Assembly: GCF_024707125.1 (NCBI RefSeq)
Contig: NZ_JANQAH010000003.1
Coordinates: forward strand, 186,001 to 250,000
Reading direction: 5' to 3'
Length of the DNA: 64,000 bases
Source: Devosia sp.
GTDB lineage: Bacteria; Pseudomonadota; Alphaproteobacteria; Rhizobiales; Devosiaceae
Positions 43,569 to 52,927 of the stretch are shown piece after piece. Below the pieces are notes generated by a model. The model saw only the letters and a list, made by a program, of their open reading frames with translations. It had not been told where the DNA came from and made no database searches. Position 1 is the first letter of the stretch. Every line of letters starts with the position of its first letter. The translations under genes and the position numbers were made by a program.

Positions 43569-45992
43569 CTATCGGATCAGTTGATTGACGCAGCGGAAAA
43601 TCGGCGCGCCCGACAGTGTTTTCGCGTCCAGTTCGACCGGCGATTGCACAACGAATGTCTTGCTCTGCCCCGGAAGCAGGGTCACCAGCATGTCGTCGAC
43701 GGTCGCGTCTGGATGGATGCGGTCGACGAAAAGGCAGAGGTCCTTGATCAGAGTTTTGGCCGCTACGGTGACCTGATAGCCGTCCGCTGCCCTTTCAACC
43801 CTCAGGTCGAATTCCGCCCGCGGCAGGTTCAGGTCGATGTCTTCGGCAAAATAATGAAAAGCCGTGCTGTCGTGCATGGTGGCGACGAGGAGTTCATTGG
43901 ACTTGTCGCCTACGGCCGTGATCTCGGCGGGGATTGGGAGTTCGGCCGCCGAAAGCCGATCGGCGCAAAGGCGCCAGTGGGTCCATTCGGCCAGAACCGT
44001 ACCATCGAAGCGCAGGCGCTTTATTGTGACGGGCCCACGCCAGAACAGGGTGCGTTCGTTGACGGCGACGACGCTGAGGCCGTCGCCGCGTGGTTGGATC
44101 ATAAGAAGGTGCGGGTGATAGACGGCGCGCAGCGCGTACCAGAGCGGCTTAAGCCGCCCATAGCCGTCGATGGCGGCCCATGAGGTGACGGGCCAGCAAT
44201 CGTTCAATTGCCAGACGATGGTACCCATGTTGCGCCCGCGGAAACTGCGCATGTGCTCGATGCCGAATTTGATGGCGCGGGCCTGGTTGAGCTGGGTGGC
44301 AAAATGCCAATCGTCCATATTCTTGGGTTCAGGCAGATGGCCTTTCAGGCCGCGCAGCAGCTTGTCATTGCCGATGGTCGCCTTCTGGTGGTGCCAGACG
44401 CCGGGCGAGGTCGGGGTGAGCGGATTGTCGTGGACCGATTGGGTGAGCGTCGCCCAGGTTGGTGGCGCCTGCCAGCCGAATTCGGAACAGAAGCGCGGGA
44501 TGCTATCGGCATAGTGCTCGTAGCCGATTTCGTTCCAGACATCCCAGAGATGGGTGCAGCCGTGGGCGGGGTCGTTGGGGTGAATGTCCATCGAGCCCGA
44601 ATAGGGGCTACCAGCCCAATAGGGGCGTGTGGGATCGAGTTCGGCGACGAGGCGCGGCAGGAGATCGAGATAGTAGCCGAGGCCCCAGGTGCGGTTCTTG
44701 AGGACGTCCTGCCAGCCCCAATCGAACCAGCCCCAGATGTTTTCGTTGTTGCCGTTCCAGACCACCAGCGAGGGGTGCGGCATGAGGCGGACAATGTTTT
44801 CACGCGCTTCGGCCTCGATCTCGGCGGGCAGATCGCCTTCCTCGGGATAGGCGGCGCAGGCGAAGAGAAAATCCTGCCAGACGAGCATGCCCTGCCTGTC
44901 GCATTCTTGGTAGAAGGCTTCGGTTTCGTAGATGCCGCCGCCCCAGACGCGGAGCATGTTGATGTTCGCGGCCTTGGCCTGGGCGATGCGGGCGGCATAG
45001 CGCTCGGGCGTGACGCGCGGCAGGAAGCAGTCGTCGGGAATCCAATTGGCGCCGCAGATATAGACCGGTACGTCGTTGATGATGAAGGCGAAGGGCGTGC
45101 CTTCTTCATCCGGGGTCGTATCGAGGCGCAGGGAGCGGAAGCCGATGTCGCGCTGCCAGGTGTCGAGCACGGTTTCGGCATCGAGCAGTTCGACGGCCAG
45201 CGCATAGAGCGGCTGATTGCCGAGACCGGTGGGCCACCAAAGTTCGGGTTTTTCGACGGTGATTTCGGCCGAACCGACGGGGGCCGTTATGGTCTCGCCG
45301 GCGACGCTGATGCGGAGGCTCAGATTGGCCGCGTCGCCCTCGACTTCGGCGTGGATGCAGACATGTCCGTCGGCGCCCGCGAGGGTGACTTCGGGACGGA
45401 TCGAGCGCAGGCGAGCTTTTGACCACGATTGCAGCGAGACGCCCTGCCAGAGGCCCGATGTGACGACGGTCGGGCCCCAGTCCCAGCCGAAATTGCAGGC
45501 CATCTTGCGCATCAGATTGGCCGGGCCGGGATAGTTGTTGGGGCGCGGCTCGTAAATCTTGTCGAGCGCTTCGCCGCGCTTCCAGGCGGATTCGAAGCTC
45601 ACCACGAGATGGTTCTCGCCGGGACGCAGATGCTCGCGGACCGGGAAGCGGTAGCTCCGGTTCATATTGGCGGTTTCGCCGAGGATCACGCCGTTGAGCG
45701 TGATGGCAGCAAAGGTGTCGAGGCCGGCAAAGACGAGGTCGACGTTTTCAGCGCCGTCATCGGACCAGTCGAAGGTCCTCTCGTAGCGCCAGTCGCAGCG
45801 ACCGACCCAATCGACTGATATTTCGTTGAGGTCGAGATAGGGATCGGGGATCAGTCCGGCGGCGAGAAGATCGGTATGGACCGTGCCGGGCACCGTGGCC
45901 GGAATGGCCTCGGGAAGGCCGGGGCGAGCCCCCTGCCCGCCAAGACAGGTCAGCGTCCAGTTGCCATCGAGCGCGTGATCTCTAGTCGGCAT
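43569..45992 (-). CDS. Beta-mannosidase, glycoside hydrolase family 2
   Basis: An 807-residue enzyme that removes beta-linked mannose from the ends of oligosaccharides. The N-terminal sugar-binding domain has the phrases ATVPGTVHTDLLAAGLIPDP and RPNNYPGPANLMRKMACNFG followed by WDWGP. The acid/base glutamate is in VVWNGNNENIWGW and the nucleophile glutamate in FCSEFGWQAPP. No signal peptide is seen, so it acts on imported sugars. The ATG at 45992 has GGGAG seven bases upstream. No mannan transporter is adjacent. Confidence 0.93.
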   Translation of the reverse strand: MPTRDHALDGNWTLTCLGGQGARPGLPEAIPATVPGTVHTDLLAAGLIPDPYLDLNEISVDWVGRCDWRYERTFDWSDDGAENVDLVFAGLDTFAAITLNGVILGETANMNRSYRFPVREHLRPGENHLVVSFESAWKRGEALDKIYEPRPNNYPGPANLMRKMACNFGWDWGPTVVTSGLWQGVSLQSWSKARLRSIRPEVTLAGADGHVCIHAEVEGDAANLSLRISVAGETITAPVGSAEITVEKPELWWPTGLGNQPLYALAVELLDAETVLDTWQRDIGFRSLRLDTTPDEEGTPFAFIINDVPVYICGANWIPDDCFLPRVTPERYAARIAQAKAANINMLRVWGGGIYETEAFYQECDRQGMLVWQDFLFACAAYPEEGDLPAEIEAEARENIVRLMPHPSLVVWNGNNENIWGWFDWGWQDVLKNRTWGLGYYLDLLPRLVAELDPTRPYWAGSPYSGSMDIHPNDPAHGCTHLWDVWNEIGYEHYADSIPRFCSEFGWQAPPTWATLTQSVHDNPLTPTSPGVWHHQKATIGNDKLLRGLKGHLPEPKNMDDWHFATQLNQARAIKFGIEHMRSFRGRNMGTIVWQLNDCWPVTSWAAIDGYGRLKPLWYALRAVYHPHLLMIQPRGDGLSVVAVNERTLFWRGPVTIKRLRFDGTVLAEWTHWRLCADRLSAAELPIPAEITAVGDKSNELLVATMHDSTAFHYFAEDIDLNLPRAEFDLRVERAADGYQVTVAAKTLIKDLCLFVDRIHPDATVDDMLVTLLPGQSKTFVVQSPVELDAKTLSGAPIFRCVNQLIR

Positions 45993-46132
45993 GCCATACT
46001 CCCCAAGGCGCGAACGGCGCTTCCATACAACAGAAGTTTCGTGCCGCGAGAAATTTTCATCGCAAAATGTCGAAGGCACGTTGGGCGCTTCGTCGTTTGG
46101 GCATATCAATCTCAAATGCCTGGGAGCAAAAG

Positions 46133-46609
46133 ATGAGCACCGACAACACTATCGATGAGGAACGCGACCTCGTACTCACCCGCCTGATCGACGCGCCGCC
46201 GTCGGCCGTCTATCGCTGCTGGACCGATCCGGCGCTGATGGTGCAGTGGTTTGCGCCAAAGCCCTGGAGCACGCCGCGCGCAACGGTCGACCTCCGCGCC
46301 GGTGGCGCCACCGAAGTGGTGATGGCCGACGAGGCGGGCAATGAATATCCCAATCCCGGCCAGTACCTCGAAGTGGTCCCGAACAGGAAGCTGGTCTTCA
46401 CCGATGCCTATGTCGGCGACTGGAAACCGTCGGGAAAACCGTTCTTCACCTGCACGCTGACTTTTGACGATGAAGGCGGCAAGACGCGCTACACGGCGGT
46501 CGCCCGGCATTGGGCCAAGGAAGACAAGGAAGCCCACGAGAAGATGGGTTTTCACGAAGGCTGGGGGCTATGTGCTGCGCAGCTTGAGGAAGTCGCGAAG
46601 ACGCTTTGA
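46133..46609 (+). CDS. SRPBCC/AHSA1-family protein
   Basis: A 158-residue START-like fold protein. The signature is LVLTRLIDAPPSAVYRCWTD at about residues 13-32, then MVQWFAPKPW, and the C-terminal helix GFHEGWGLCAAQLEEVAKTL. Such proteins bind small hydrophobic ligands or act as Hsp90-type co-factors; many have no known role. The ATG follows GGGAGCAAAAG. It is divergent from the beta-mannosidase gene. Confidence 0.9.
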   Translation: MSTDNTIDEERDLVLTRLIDAPPSAVYRCWTDPALMVQWFAPKPWSTPRATVDLRAGGATEVVMADEAGNEYPNPGQYLEVVPNRKLVFTDAYVGDWKPSGKPFFTCTLTFDDEGGKTRYTAVARHWAKEDKEAHEKMGFHEGWGLCAAQLEEVAKTL

Positions 46610-46612
46610 TCT

Positions 46613-46743
46613 TCACCTCTCCCTGGGGGGAGAGGTCGACGCGAAGCGGCGGGTGAGGGGGCCCTTGGTAAGCATCGAGCAGTAGGAAGGCCCCCTCACC
46701 CGGCCCTGCGGGCCGACCTCTCCCCCAAAGGGAGATGTGAAGA
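46613..46743. repeat. Large inverted repeat block
   Basis: The outer arms are CTTCACCTCTCCC on the left and GGGAGATGTGAAG on the right. An inner pair, GGGTGAGGGGGCC and GGCCCCCTCACCC, lies inside. This 131-base cruciform-like block lies between convergent SRPBCC and GNAT genes and could stop both transcripts. Confidence 0.75.
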
Positions 46744-46757
46744 GGCTCCCCATCCGC

Positions 46758-47267
46758 CTACCCGCGAACCAGCAAAATCGACGGCTTGTCGTGGTAGGAG
46801 ACGGTCTTCCCCTCCACATAGCCCAAGCGCTGCGCCAGCCGGAGCGAGGGCGTGTTTTCCGGGTCGATGAGGCAGCAGGTGCGCCTCATGTTTTGGGCAT
46901 CTGCCCAAATTAGCAGTGCCGTGAGCGCCTCGGCGGCAAAGCCTTTGCCGTGATGGTCGGGATGGAGCACCCAGCCCGCTTCAGGGTCCGTGAGTGGCGG
47001 ATCGATGGATCGGTGAAAGTCGGCGAGGCCGAACTCGCCGATCATGGCGCCGGACCGCTTTTCGACCACAGCAAAATAGCCGTAGCCGAGCAGGTCCCAG
47101 TGGCCGGCATAGCGCAGCAGCCGCGACCAGACTTCTTCCGGCGTGCTGGGGCGGCCGCCGATATAGCGGGTGACCTCGTCATTGCCCCAGAGCCGGCAGC
47201 TCGCCTCAAAATCGGAAACCTGATGGCGGCGAAGCTGCAGGCGCTCCGTTTCGAGGATTTCTGACAT
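46758..47267 (-). CDS. GNAT-family N-acetyltransferase (RimJ/RimL-like)
   Basis: A 169-residue acetyltransferase. LETERLQLRRHQVSDFEASC begins the fold. The acetyl-CoA region is EAGWVLHPDHHGKGFAAEAL, a slightly divergent R/Q-x-x-G-x-G/A loop with HGKGFA. ENTPSLRLAQRLGYVEGK follows. Family members acetylate protein N-termini, amino acids or antibiotics; the target here is unknown. Its start shares one base with the stop of the Xaa-Pro peptidase gene (TGATG), so the two are translated together. Confidence 0.9.
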   Translation of the reverse strand: MSEILETERLQLRRHQVSDFEASCRLWGNDEVTRYIGGRPSTPEEVWSRLLRYAGHWDLLGYGYFAVVEKRSGAMIGEFGLADFHRSIDPPLTDPEAGWVLHPDHHGKGFAAEALTALLIWADAQNMRRTCCLIDPENTPSLRLAQRLGYVEGKTVSYHDKPSILLVRG

Positions 47268-48367
47268 CAGCCGGCGGCGACGGCCGTGCGCGGCATTTCC
47301 GAGAAAATCTCGGCCTTGCCATTGCGGATGATGACGATCTCTTCGAGGCGGAGGCCGAACTTGCCCTGCAGATAGATGCCCGGCTCGATGGAGAAGACCA
47401 TGCCTTCGTCGAGCACGGTTTCGCTGGTGCCGGTAATATAGGGCGCTTCGTGCACATCGATGCCGAGGCCGTGGCCGGTGCGGTGCAGGAAGTTAGGGCC
47501 GTAGCCAGCCGCGGTGATGACATCGCGCGCGGCCTTGTCGACGTCGCTGGCGACGGCGCCGGGCTTGGCGGCGGCTATGGCCGCTTCCACGGCGCGGTCG
47601 ATGATCGAGTGGATCTGGCCATAGCCTTCGGGCGCGGCCTCAAAATAACCCATGCGCGTCATGTCTGACGGATAGCCATCGAGGCGGCAGCCGGTGTCGA
47701 TCAGCACGGCATCGCCGGCCTTGAGCTGGGTCGAGCCAGTGTGGTGGTGCGGGAAGGCGCCGTTGGGGCCGAAGCAGACCGAGCAGAATTCGGTGGTAGC
47801 GCCATTGGCCTTGTAGAATTCACCGATGAATTCAGCGACTTCCACCTCGGTCATGCCGGGCTTCAGCGCTGCGAAGGCAGCGGTCACAGCGCGGTCGTTG
47901 AGGAGGTGTGCCGCCTTGATGAGCTTGTATTCGGCTTCATCCTTGCGCGAGCGCAGGTAGCCGACCGTATCCTGGGTGAAGCGGCGCTTGGCGCCTGGCA
48001 GGGCATCGAGCAGCAACAGGGCGAAATCGGCGCGCATGGTTTCGTCGAGCACGACGGACGGGTTTTCGCGGGAAATGCCTGACGCTTCGATCAGTTGTGC
48101 AAGCGCGGCGCTCGGACCCTCGGCATCGGCCCAGGGGAAGAAGGGCAGATCGGTGTGCTGGCGCGAGGAATCGACATTGAGCGCGGGCATCAGGAAGCCG
48201 GCATAGGTCTGGCTGACCAGCAGCATGACGGGACGCTCATCGCCATGGGGCGAGAGATCCGCCAGCCAGCGCATATGGCTCGATGGGCCGATGGCGACGA
48301 GATCAGTTGCAGTCTCGGCCATGCGGCGACGGAGATTGGCCATGCGGGTGGTGAGCGTGGAGTTCAT
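47267..48367 (-). CDS. M24-family Xaa-Pro aminopeptidase/creatinase-like protein
   Basis: A 366-residue metallopeptidase of the pita-bread fold. The creatinase N-terminal domain covers about residues 1-130. Metal ligands in the catalytic domain are the aspartate of VLIDTGCRLDGYPSDMTRMG, the histidine of RTGHGLGIDVHEAPYI and the glutamates of FSIEPGIYLQGKFGLRLEE. It probably trims peptides with proline second. The ATG at 48367 is preceded by GAGACC. It lies downstream of the peptide binding protein on the same strand and is coupled to the GNAT gene. Confidence 0.92.
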   Translation of the reverse strand: MNSTLTTRMANLRRRMAETATDLVAIGPSSHMRWLADLSPHGDERPVMLLVSQTYAGFLMPALNVDSSRQHTDLPFFPWADAEGPSAALAQLIEASGISRENPSVVLDETMRADFALLLLDALPGAKRRFTQDTVGYLRSRKDEAEYKLIKAAHLLNDRAVTAAFAALKPGMTEVEVAEFIGEFYKANGATTEFCSVCFGPNGAFPHHHTGSTQLKAGDAVLIDTGCRLDGYPSDMTRMGYFEAAPEGYGQIHSIIDRAVEAAIAAAKPGAVASDVDKAARDVITAAGYGPNFLHRTGHGLGIDVHEAPYITGTSETVLDEGMVFSIEPGIYLQGKFGLRLEEIVIIRNGKAEIFSEMPRTAVAAG

Positions 48368-48399
48368 TGTCGGTCTCAAACTGGTTTTGGGCTTTGAAG

Positions 48400-48441
48400 C
48401 CCCTCACCCTAACCCTCGTCATTGAGGGTTAGGGTGAGGGG
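48400..48441. repeat. Perfect 18-base inverted repeat
   Basis: CCCCTCACCCTAACCCTC and its exact reverse complement are separated by GTCATT. It lies between the peptide binding-protein gene and the peptidase gene on the minus strand and could weaken read-through between them. Confidence 0.85.
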
Positions 48442-48523
48442 CCGGAGAAAAAGAGCGGAGCCGAGCGGGAGGAGGATGCCCGGCTCCGCAAGCGGCGACC
48501 GAGGGACAATCGCCGCCGTGGGT

Positions 48524-48548
48524 GACCGCGGGATTTGGCCCCGCGGTC
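48524..48548 (-). terminator. Hairpin after the peptide binding-protein gene
   Basis: On the minus strand GACCGCGGG-GCCAAAT-CCCGCGGTC lies 14 bases past the stop at 48562. It has no clear U-run, so it may protect the mRNA end instead of terminating. Confidence 0.5.
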
Positions 48549-48561
48549 GTGTTTGGAAAGA

Positions 48562-50151
48562 CTACTGCTTGGTCACGAGACGGTAGTAGACGAAGTCCGA
48601 GTTCGAGCCGTTCACATAGCCTTCGACATTGTTGGCCATGGCGATCTGGAGAGCCGCCTGGAACATGATGACGATCGGGCTTTCGGCCTGAACCTTCTTC
48701 TGCAGGTCAATGTAGAGCTCGTTGCGCTTGGCCTGATCGGGCTCGGCGAGAGCGGCATTGACTTCGTCGTTCATTTCGGCCGGCACGGCCCAGGCGTTAC
48801 GCCAGGTCGTGGTCGCGGTGTAGTTGTCGTCCGCATTGTTCGAATTGTAGGCGAAAGCCTTGGCATTCGAGTGCGGGTCCATGAAGTCCGGGCCCCAATA
48901 GAGCAGCATGGCCTGGTGGGTACGCTCACGGTACTTGGTGATCACCTGGGCGCCGGTGCCGGGCAGGATTTCGAAGTTGATGCCGGCTTCGGCAAAGCCA
49001 GCCTGCAGCGACTGGGCAATGTCGGTGAACGGGGTCGAGTTGATCACGTCGAGGGTGACGTTGATCGGGGTCGTGATACCGGCGTCAGCCAGGATCTGCT
49101 TGGCCTTTTCGACGTCGTAGGTGTACGGCGTCTCGTCATAAGAGCCCGGAAAACCCTTGGGCCAGAAGGCCTGGTGCTTTTCCATCTGGCCCTTGAGGAA
49201 GGTCTCGGTCATCCCGTCATAGTCGACGAGGTAACGCGCAGCTTCCCAGACGGCCGGCGGGGTCAGCGATTCCGTCTTCTGGTTGAACGACAGGAAGTGG
49301 ACGGCAGCCTGCGGGTAGGACTCGACCTTCACCGTGTCAGCCGGCAGACCCGAGATCTGGTCCGGGGTCAGGTTCTTGGCCATGTCGACGTCGCCCGAGG
49401 TCAGCAGCAGCTGCTGGGTCGCGGCTTCGGCAACGTGACGGATGAGAACCTGCTTCATGGCCGGAGCGCCATCGAAATAGGTTTCGTTGGCGGTGAGGCG
49501 AACGAGTTCAGCCGGACGGTAGTCGGTCAGCACGAACGGGCCGGAACCAGCCGAGTTGGTGTTGAGCCAGGCATTGCCCCAGTCTTCGCCGGTCACATGC
49601 TGGGAAACCAGCACTTCGTCGACGATGGCGGCCGGACGGGCAGCGAGTACGTTCAGCACGAAGGCCGAAGCGAAGTCGCCGGTCCACTTCACGGTGACAG
49701 TGTTGCCGTCAACGGTGACCATCTCGTCGATGTTTTCCGGGGTCCAGCCGAGCTGGGTCAGGATGAAGGCCGGGGTCAGGTTCAGCGCAATGACGCGCTT
49801 GAAGGAATAGTGCACGTCTTCGGCGCGGACCGGGTTGCCCGAGGCGAAGGTGGCGCCTTCGCGCATGGTGAAGGTCAGCGACTTGGCGGCTTCGTCAGCA
49901 GTCCATTCCGAAGCAAGGCCAGGCGCGAGAACAGTGGTGTCCTCGGCGGCGTACTGCACCAGGTGGTCATAGAGGTTGGCGTTGATTTCGCCGGCCGAGA
50001 ATTCATAGGCCTGTGCGGGATCGAGCGCGACGATGTCGTCGATGTTCTGGGCAATGACCAGGGCATCGGCCGGGGTCGCGGCGTAGACGGCGCCAGCTGC
50101 CAGCGGCAGGCTGAGCGTGGACGCCAGAAGGGCGGCGCGGAAGAGTTTCAT
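48562..50151 (-). CDS. Peptide ABC transporter substrate-binding protein (SBP_bac_5)
   Basis: A 529-residue periplasmic protein of the DppA/OppA family that captures peptides. The signal peptide ends GAVYAATPADA near residue 25. Family phrases are DDIVALDPAQAYEFSAGEIN, LTFTMREGATFASGNPVRAE and the DVDMAKNLTPDQI region. No lipobox is seen. The ATG overlaps the XRE-cupin regulator stop by four bases (ATGA), so regulator and binding protein are coupled. The permease and ATPase genes are divergent, starting at 50952. Confidence 0.93.
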   Translation of the reverse strand: MKLFRAALLASTLSLPLAAGAVYAATPADALVIAQNIDDIVALDPAQAYEFSAGEINANLYDHLVQYAAEDTTVLAPGLASEWTADEAAKSLTFTMREGATFASGNPVRAEDVHYSFKRVIALNLTPAFILTQLGWTPENIDEMVTVDGNTVTVKWTGDFASAFVLNVLAARPAAIVDEVLVSQHVTGEDWGNAWLNTNSAGSGPFVLTDYRPAELVRLTANETYFDGAPAMKQVLIRHVAEAATQQLLLTSGDVDMAKNLTPDQISGLPADTVKVESYPQAAVHFLSFNQKTESLTPPAVWEAARYLVDYDGMTETFLKGQMEKHQAFWPKGFPGSYDETPYTYDVEKAKQILADAGITTPINVTLDVINSTPFTDIAQSLQAGFAEAGINFEILPGTGAQVITKYRERTHQAMLLYWGPDFMDPHSNAKAFAYNSNNADDNYTATTTWRNAWAVPAEMNDEVNAALAEPDQAKRNELYIDLQKKVQAESPIVIMFQAALQIAMANNVEGYVNGSNSDFVYYRLVTKQ

Positions 50152-50822
50152 GTGCGTTTCTCCTTTGAAGTGACTTTTTTTCGAACCGGCTTGTTGATGC
50201 CGGGTTTTGCTTTCGCCACCACCTGGCGCGACGGACGCGCCGTGGAGCGGAAGAGTGCGAGCGTGCCGGTCCAGAGGAGCTTGGCAGGCTGATCGGTGTG
50301 ATTGGCCCAGGAATGGGGGCGGTTGCCGCGGAAATGGAGGCTATCGCCGGCATTCATCACCATCTCCTCGCCATCGAGGCGCTGGGTGATGGCCCCTTCG
50401 AGCACGTAGAGGATTTCCTCGCCTTCGTGCGACACCGTCTCAGAGCGATAGCCGGGCGGCACGAGCATGATGAAGCTTGAAAGCTGGTTGCCGGGGAAGT
50501 CGGCACCGAGACGCTCGTAAACGATGGACGAGCCATCGAGCGAGAAGCGATTGCGGTCCCCTGCCCGCGTCAGCGCATTGTGCGGCGCCGGGGCGGAAAC
50601 GAAATATTCGATGGAAACGCCGAGGGCCCGCGCGATCTGGGCGAGCGTGCCGAGCGAGGGCGTGGCATGATCGCGCTCGACCTGACTGAGATAGCCCACC
50701 GAAACCTCGGCCACGGCACCCAAATCCATCAGCGTCATATGCTGCTGTCGACGGCGCGCACGGATAAGCGCACCCACCTTCGGGTGCCCCTGCTCCACTT
50801 CTGCGAGAGCGCTCTGAGCCAT
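50148..50822 (-). CDS. XRE-cupin transcriptional regulator of the peptide transporter
   Basis: A 224-residue regulator. The helix-turn-helix is LIRARRRQQHMTLMDLGAVA, followed by SVGYLSQVERDHATPSLGTL. The cupin domain (EEILYVLEGAITQRLDGEEM, then GDSLHFRGNRPHSWANHTDQ) probably senses a small ligand. The C-terminal tail is lysine-rich (INKPVRKKVTSKEKRT). ATG at 50822 matches the family start. Because it overlaps the binding-protein gene and is divergent from the permease operon, it can control both (inference). Confidence 0.92.
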   Translation of the reverse strand: MAQSALAEVEQGHPKVGALIRARRRQQHMTLMDLGAVAEVSVGYLSQVERDHATPSLGTLAQIARALGVSIEYFVSAPAPHNALTRAGDRNRFSLDGSSIVYERLGADFPGNQLSSFIMLVPPGYRSETVSHEGEEILYVLEGAITQRLDGEEMVMNAGDSLHFRGNRPHSWANHTDQPAKLLWTGTLALFRSTARPSRQVVAKAKPGINKPVRKKVTSKEKRT

Positions 50823-50951
50823 CCATCCCACCAAAATTTTTTTGATATAAGCAAAGTTTCTTGTATGGTGAAAGGGAAATGTGAAGGTTTTGCAACCTGC
50901 AGGTAACTGATCCTGCGGCGATAAAACCCTGTTATTACAAGAGGATTTCGT
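50823..50951. promoter_or_regulatory. Divergent promoter region of the peptide transporter locus
   Basis: This 129-base AT-rich region separates the XRE-cupin gene from the permease operon. It holds AGGTT-TTGC-AACCT at 50886-50899, a short palindrome, and an A/T stretch AAAATTTTTTTGATATAAG. No match to a known consensus is claimed. Confidence 0.4.
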
Positions 50952-52025
50952 GTGACGACTGAACAGCCGGCGCTGACCTCGCCACCGCCAGAAAAACTAT
51001 CGGGCAAGCGTACAAGACGGCAGATCGGGGCCGTCACGACCTTTCTCGTCACGCTTTTCCTCACTTTTCTGGGCCTGCTGGCGATCACATTTTTCATCGG
51101 GCGCGTGATCCCGATCGATCCAGTGCTCGCCGTGGTGGGCGATCGCGCGACGCAGGCGCAGTATGATGCGGCCAAGATCGCCATGGGGCTCGATCAACCG
51201 CTCTACATGCAGTTCGTCACCTATGTGGGCAATGTTTTCACCGGCAATCTCGGCATGTCTGTGTCCACCGGCCGTGCCGTTGCCGACGATCTCAGCCGCT
51301 TCTTCCCGGCGACATTCGAAATGGCGACGCTGGGCATTCTCATCGGTGTCGCCATCGGCGTGCCGCTTGGGGTGACCGCCGCGGCGCGGCAGGGCAGCTG
51401 GCTCGATCAGGCTATTCGCGTGGTGGGCCTCCTCGGCTACTCGGTGCCTGCCTTCTGGCTCGGGCTTGTCGGTCTTGCGATCTTCTATGCCCGGTTGCGC
51501 TGGGTTGGCGGACCGGGTCGTCTGGACATCTTCTACGATGGGCTCGTTACGCCCATCACCGGCATGATCCTGATCGACAGCCTCGTGCAGGGCGAGATCG
51601 ACATTTTCTGGAACGCGGTCTGGCACATCGTGCTGCCGGCGTCCGTGCTGGGCTTTTTCAGCCTCGCCTACATCGCCCGCATGACGCGCAGCTTCATGCT
51701 CGATCAGTTGAGCCAGGAATTCGTCACCACGGCGCGCGTCAAAGGCGTGCCGGAGCGGATCGTTATCTGGCGCCATGCCTTCAACCCGATCCGTGTGCCG
51801 CTGATCACGGTTATCGGCCTCTCTTACGCCGGGCTGCTTGAAGGTTCGGTGATGATCGAGACGGTCTTCTCCTGGCCCGGCATCGGCAATTATCTGACGA
51901 CGGCGCTGCTCAATGCCGACATGAATGCCGTGCTCGGTTCGACGCTGGTCATTGGCGCCGTCTTCATCGTCATCAATAAAGTTTCGGACGTGCTCTACCG
52001 CGTCCTCGATCCGAGGGCTCGCTAA
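50952..52025 (+). CDS. Peptide ABC transporter permease (DppB/OppB type)
   Basis: A 357-residue inner-membrane protein with six helices. The first helix is near residues 27-50 (VTTFLVTLFLTFLGLLAITF). The ATPase-contact loop holds VTTARVKGVPERIVIWRHAF and NPIRVPLITVIGLSYAGLLE. It begins with GTG, preceded by AAGAGGA. Its stop TAA shares a base with the next ATG (TAATG). The 28 N-terminal residues before the first helix are unusually long and polar. Confidence 0.93.
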   Translation: MTTEQPALTSPPPEKLSGKRTRRQIGAVTTFLVTLFLTFLGLLAITFFIGRVIPIDPVLAVVGDRATQAQYDAAKIAMGLDQPLYMQFVTYVGNVFTGNLGMSVSTGRAVADDLSRFFPATFEMATLGILIGVAIGVPLGVTAAARQGSWLDQAIRVVGLLGYSVPAFWLGLVGLAIFYARLRWVGGPGRLDIFYDGLVTPITGMILIDSLVQGEIDIFWNAVWHIVLPASVLGFFSLAYIARMTRSFMLDQLSQEFVTTARVKGVPERIVIWRHAFNPIRVPLITVIGLSYAGLLEGSVMIETVFSWPGIGNYLTTALLNADMNAVLGSTLVIGAVFIVINKVSDVLYRVLDPRAR

Positions 52026-52927
52026 TGACGACGCGTGACTGGCTTCTCGCCGATTCCCCCACTTCGCGCTGGCAGGCCAATGCCGGCCGCGCTTATCGGG
52101 TGTTCACCGCCCTCCTCCGCAATCCCCTGTCGGTGCTGGGCGGGGTCATCATCCTCGTCCTGCTGCTGACGGCCCTCTTTGCGCCTTGGATCGCGCCGTT
52201 TTCGCCGACAGGGCAGAACTTGAGCCAGCGCCTGTTGCCCCCCTCGGGCGTCAACTGGATGGGCACGGATGAGCTTGGCCGTGATATTTTTTCACGTGTG
52301 GTTTGGGGTTCGCAGATCACCCTGACCATCGTTCTGCTGGTGGCGCTGATCTCGGCGCCGCTGGGCCTCCTCATCGGGGCAATCTCCGGCTATTTCGGTG
52401 GCTGGGTCGATCGCGTGCTGATGGGCTTTACCGACATCTTCCTGTCGCTGCCCAAACTGATCCTGGCGCTGGCCTTCGTGGCGGCACTCGGGCCGGGCAT
52501 CAACAATGCCATCATCGCGATCGCCATCACCTCCTGGCCGGCTTATGCGCGTATCGCCCGCGCCGAAACGCTGACCATTCGCAATGCCGAATATATCTCG
52601 GCGGTGCAGCTGGCCGGTGGCGGTCCGATCCGTGTGATCGTGCAGCACATCCTGCCGCTTTGCACCTCGTCGATGATCGTCCGCGTAACGCTCGACATGG
52701 CCGGGGTGATCCTGACGGCAGCAGGCCTGGGCTTTATCGGCCTTGGCGCACAGCCGCCGCTGCCCGAGTGGGGCGCAATGATTTCGCGTGGCCGCACCTT
52801 CATTCTCGATCAGTGGTGGGTCGCGACCATGCCCGGTTTTGCCATCATCATCGTCTCGCTCGGCTTCTGCTTCCTCGGCGATGGCCTGCGCGACGTGCTT
52901 GATCCCAAGAGCGAGGGCAAGTCATGA
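52025..52927 (+). CDS. Peptide ABC transporter permease (DppC/OppC type)
   Basis: A 300-residue partner permease. The OppC N-terminal helix is VLGGVIILVLLLTALFAPWI. The family phrase WMGTDELGRDIFSRVVWGSQ follows near residue 78, and the ATPase-contact loop is ARAETLTIRNAEYISAVQLA with GGGPIRVIVQHILP. Its end overlaps the next ATPase gene by four bases. All four transport genes overlap, so they are made together. Confidence 0.94.
   Translation: MTTRDWLLADSPTSRWQANAGRAYRVFTALLRNPLSVLGGVIILVLLLTALFAPWIAPFSPTGQNLSQRLLPPSGVNWMGTDELGRDIFSRVVWGSQITLTIVLLVALISAPLGLLIGAISGYFGGWVDRVLMGFTDIFLSLPKLILALAFVAALGPGINNAIIAIAITSWPAYARIARAETLTIRNAEYISAVQLAGGGPIRVIVQHILPLCTSSMIVRVTLDMAGVILTAAGLGFIGLGAQPPLPEWGAMISRGRTFILDQWWVATMPGFAIIIVSLGFCFLGDGLRDVLDPKSEGKS

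Noticed and set aside
48535..50292. A 585-codon plus-strand frame opposite the peptide binding protein
   Set aside because: Shadow frame; the minus-strand protein has a signal peptide and family motifs.
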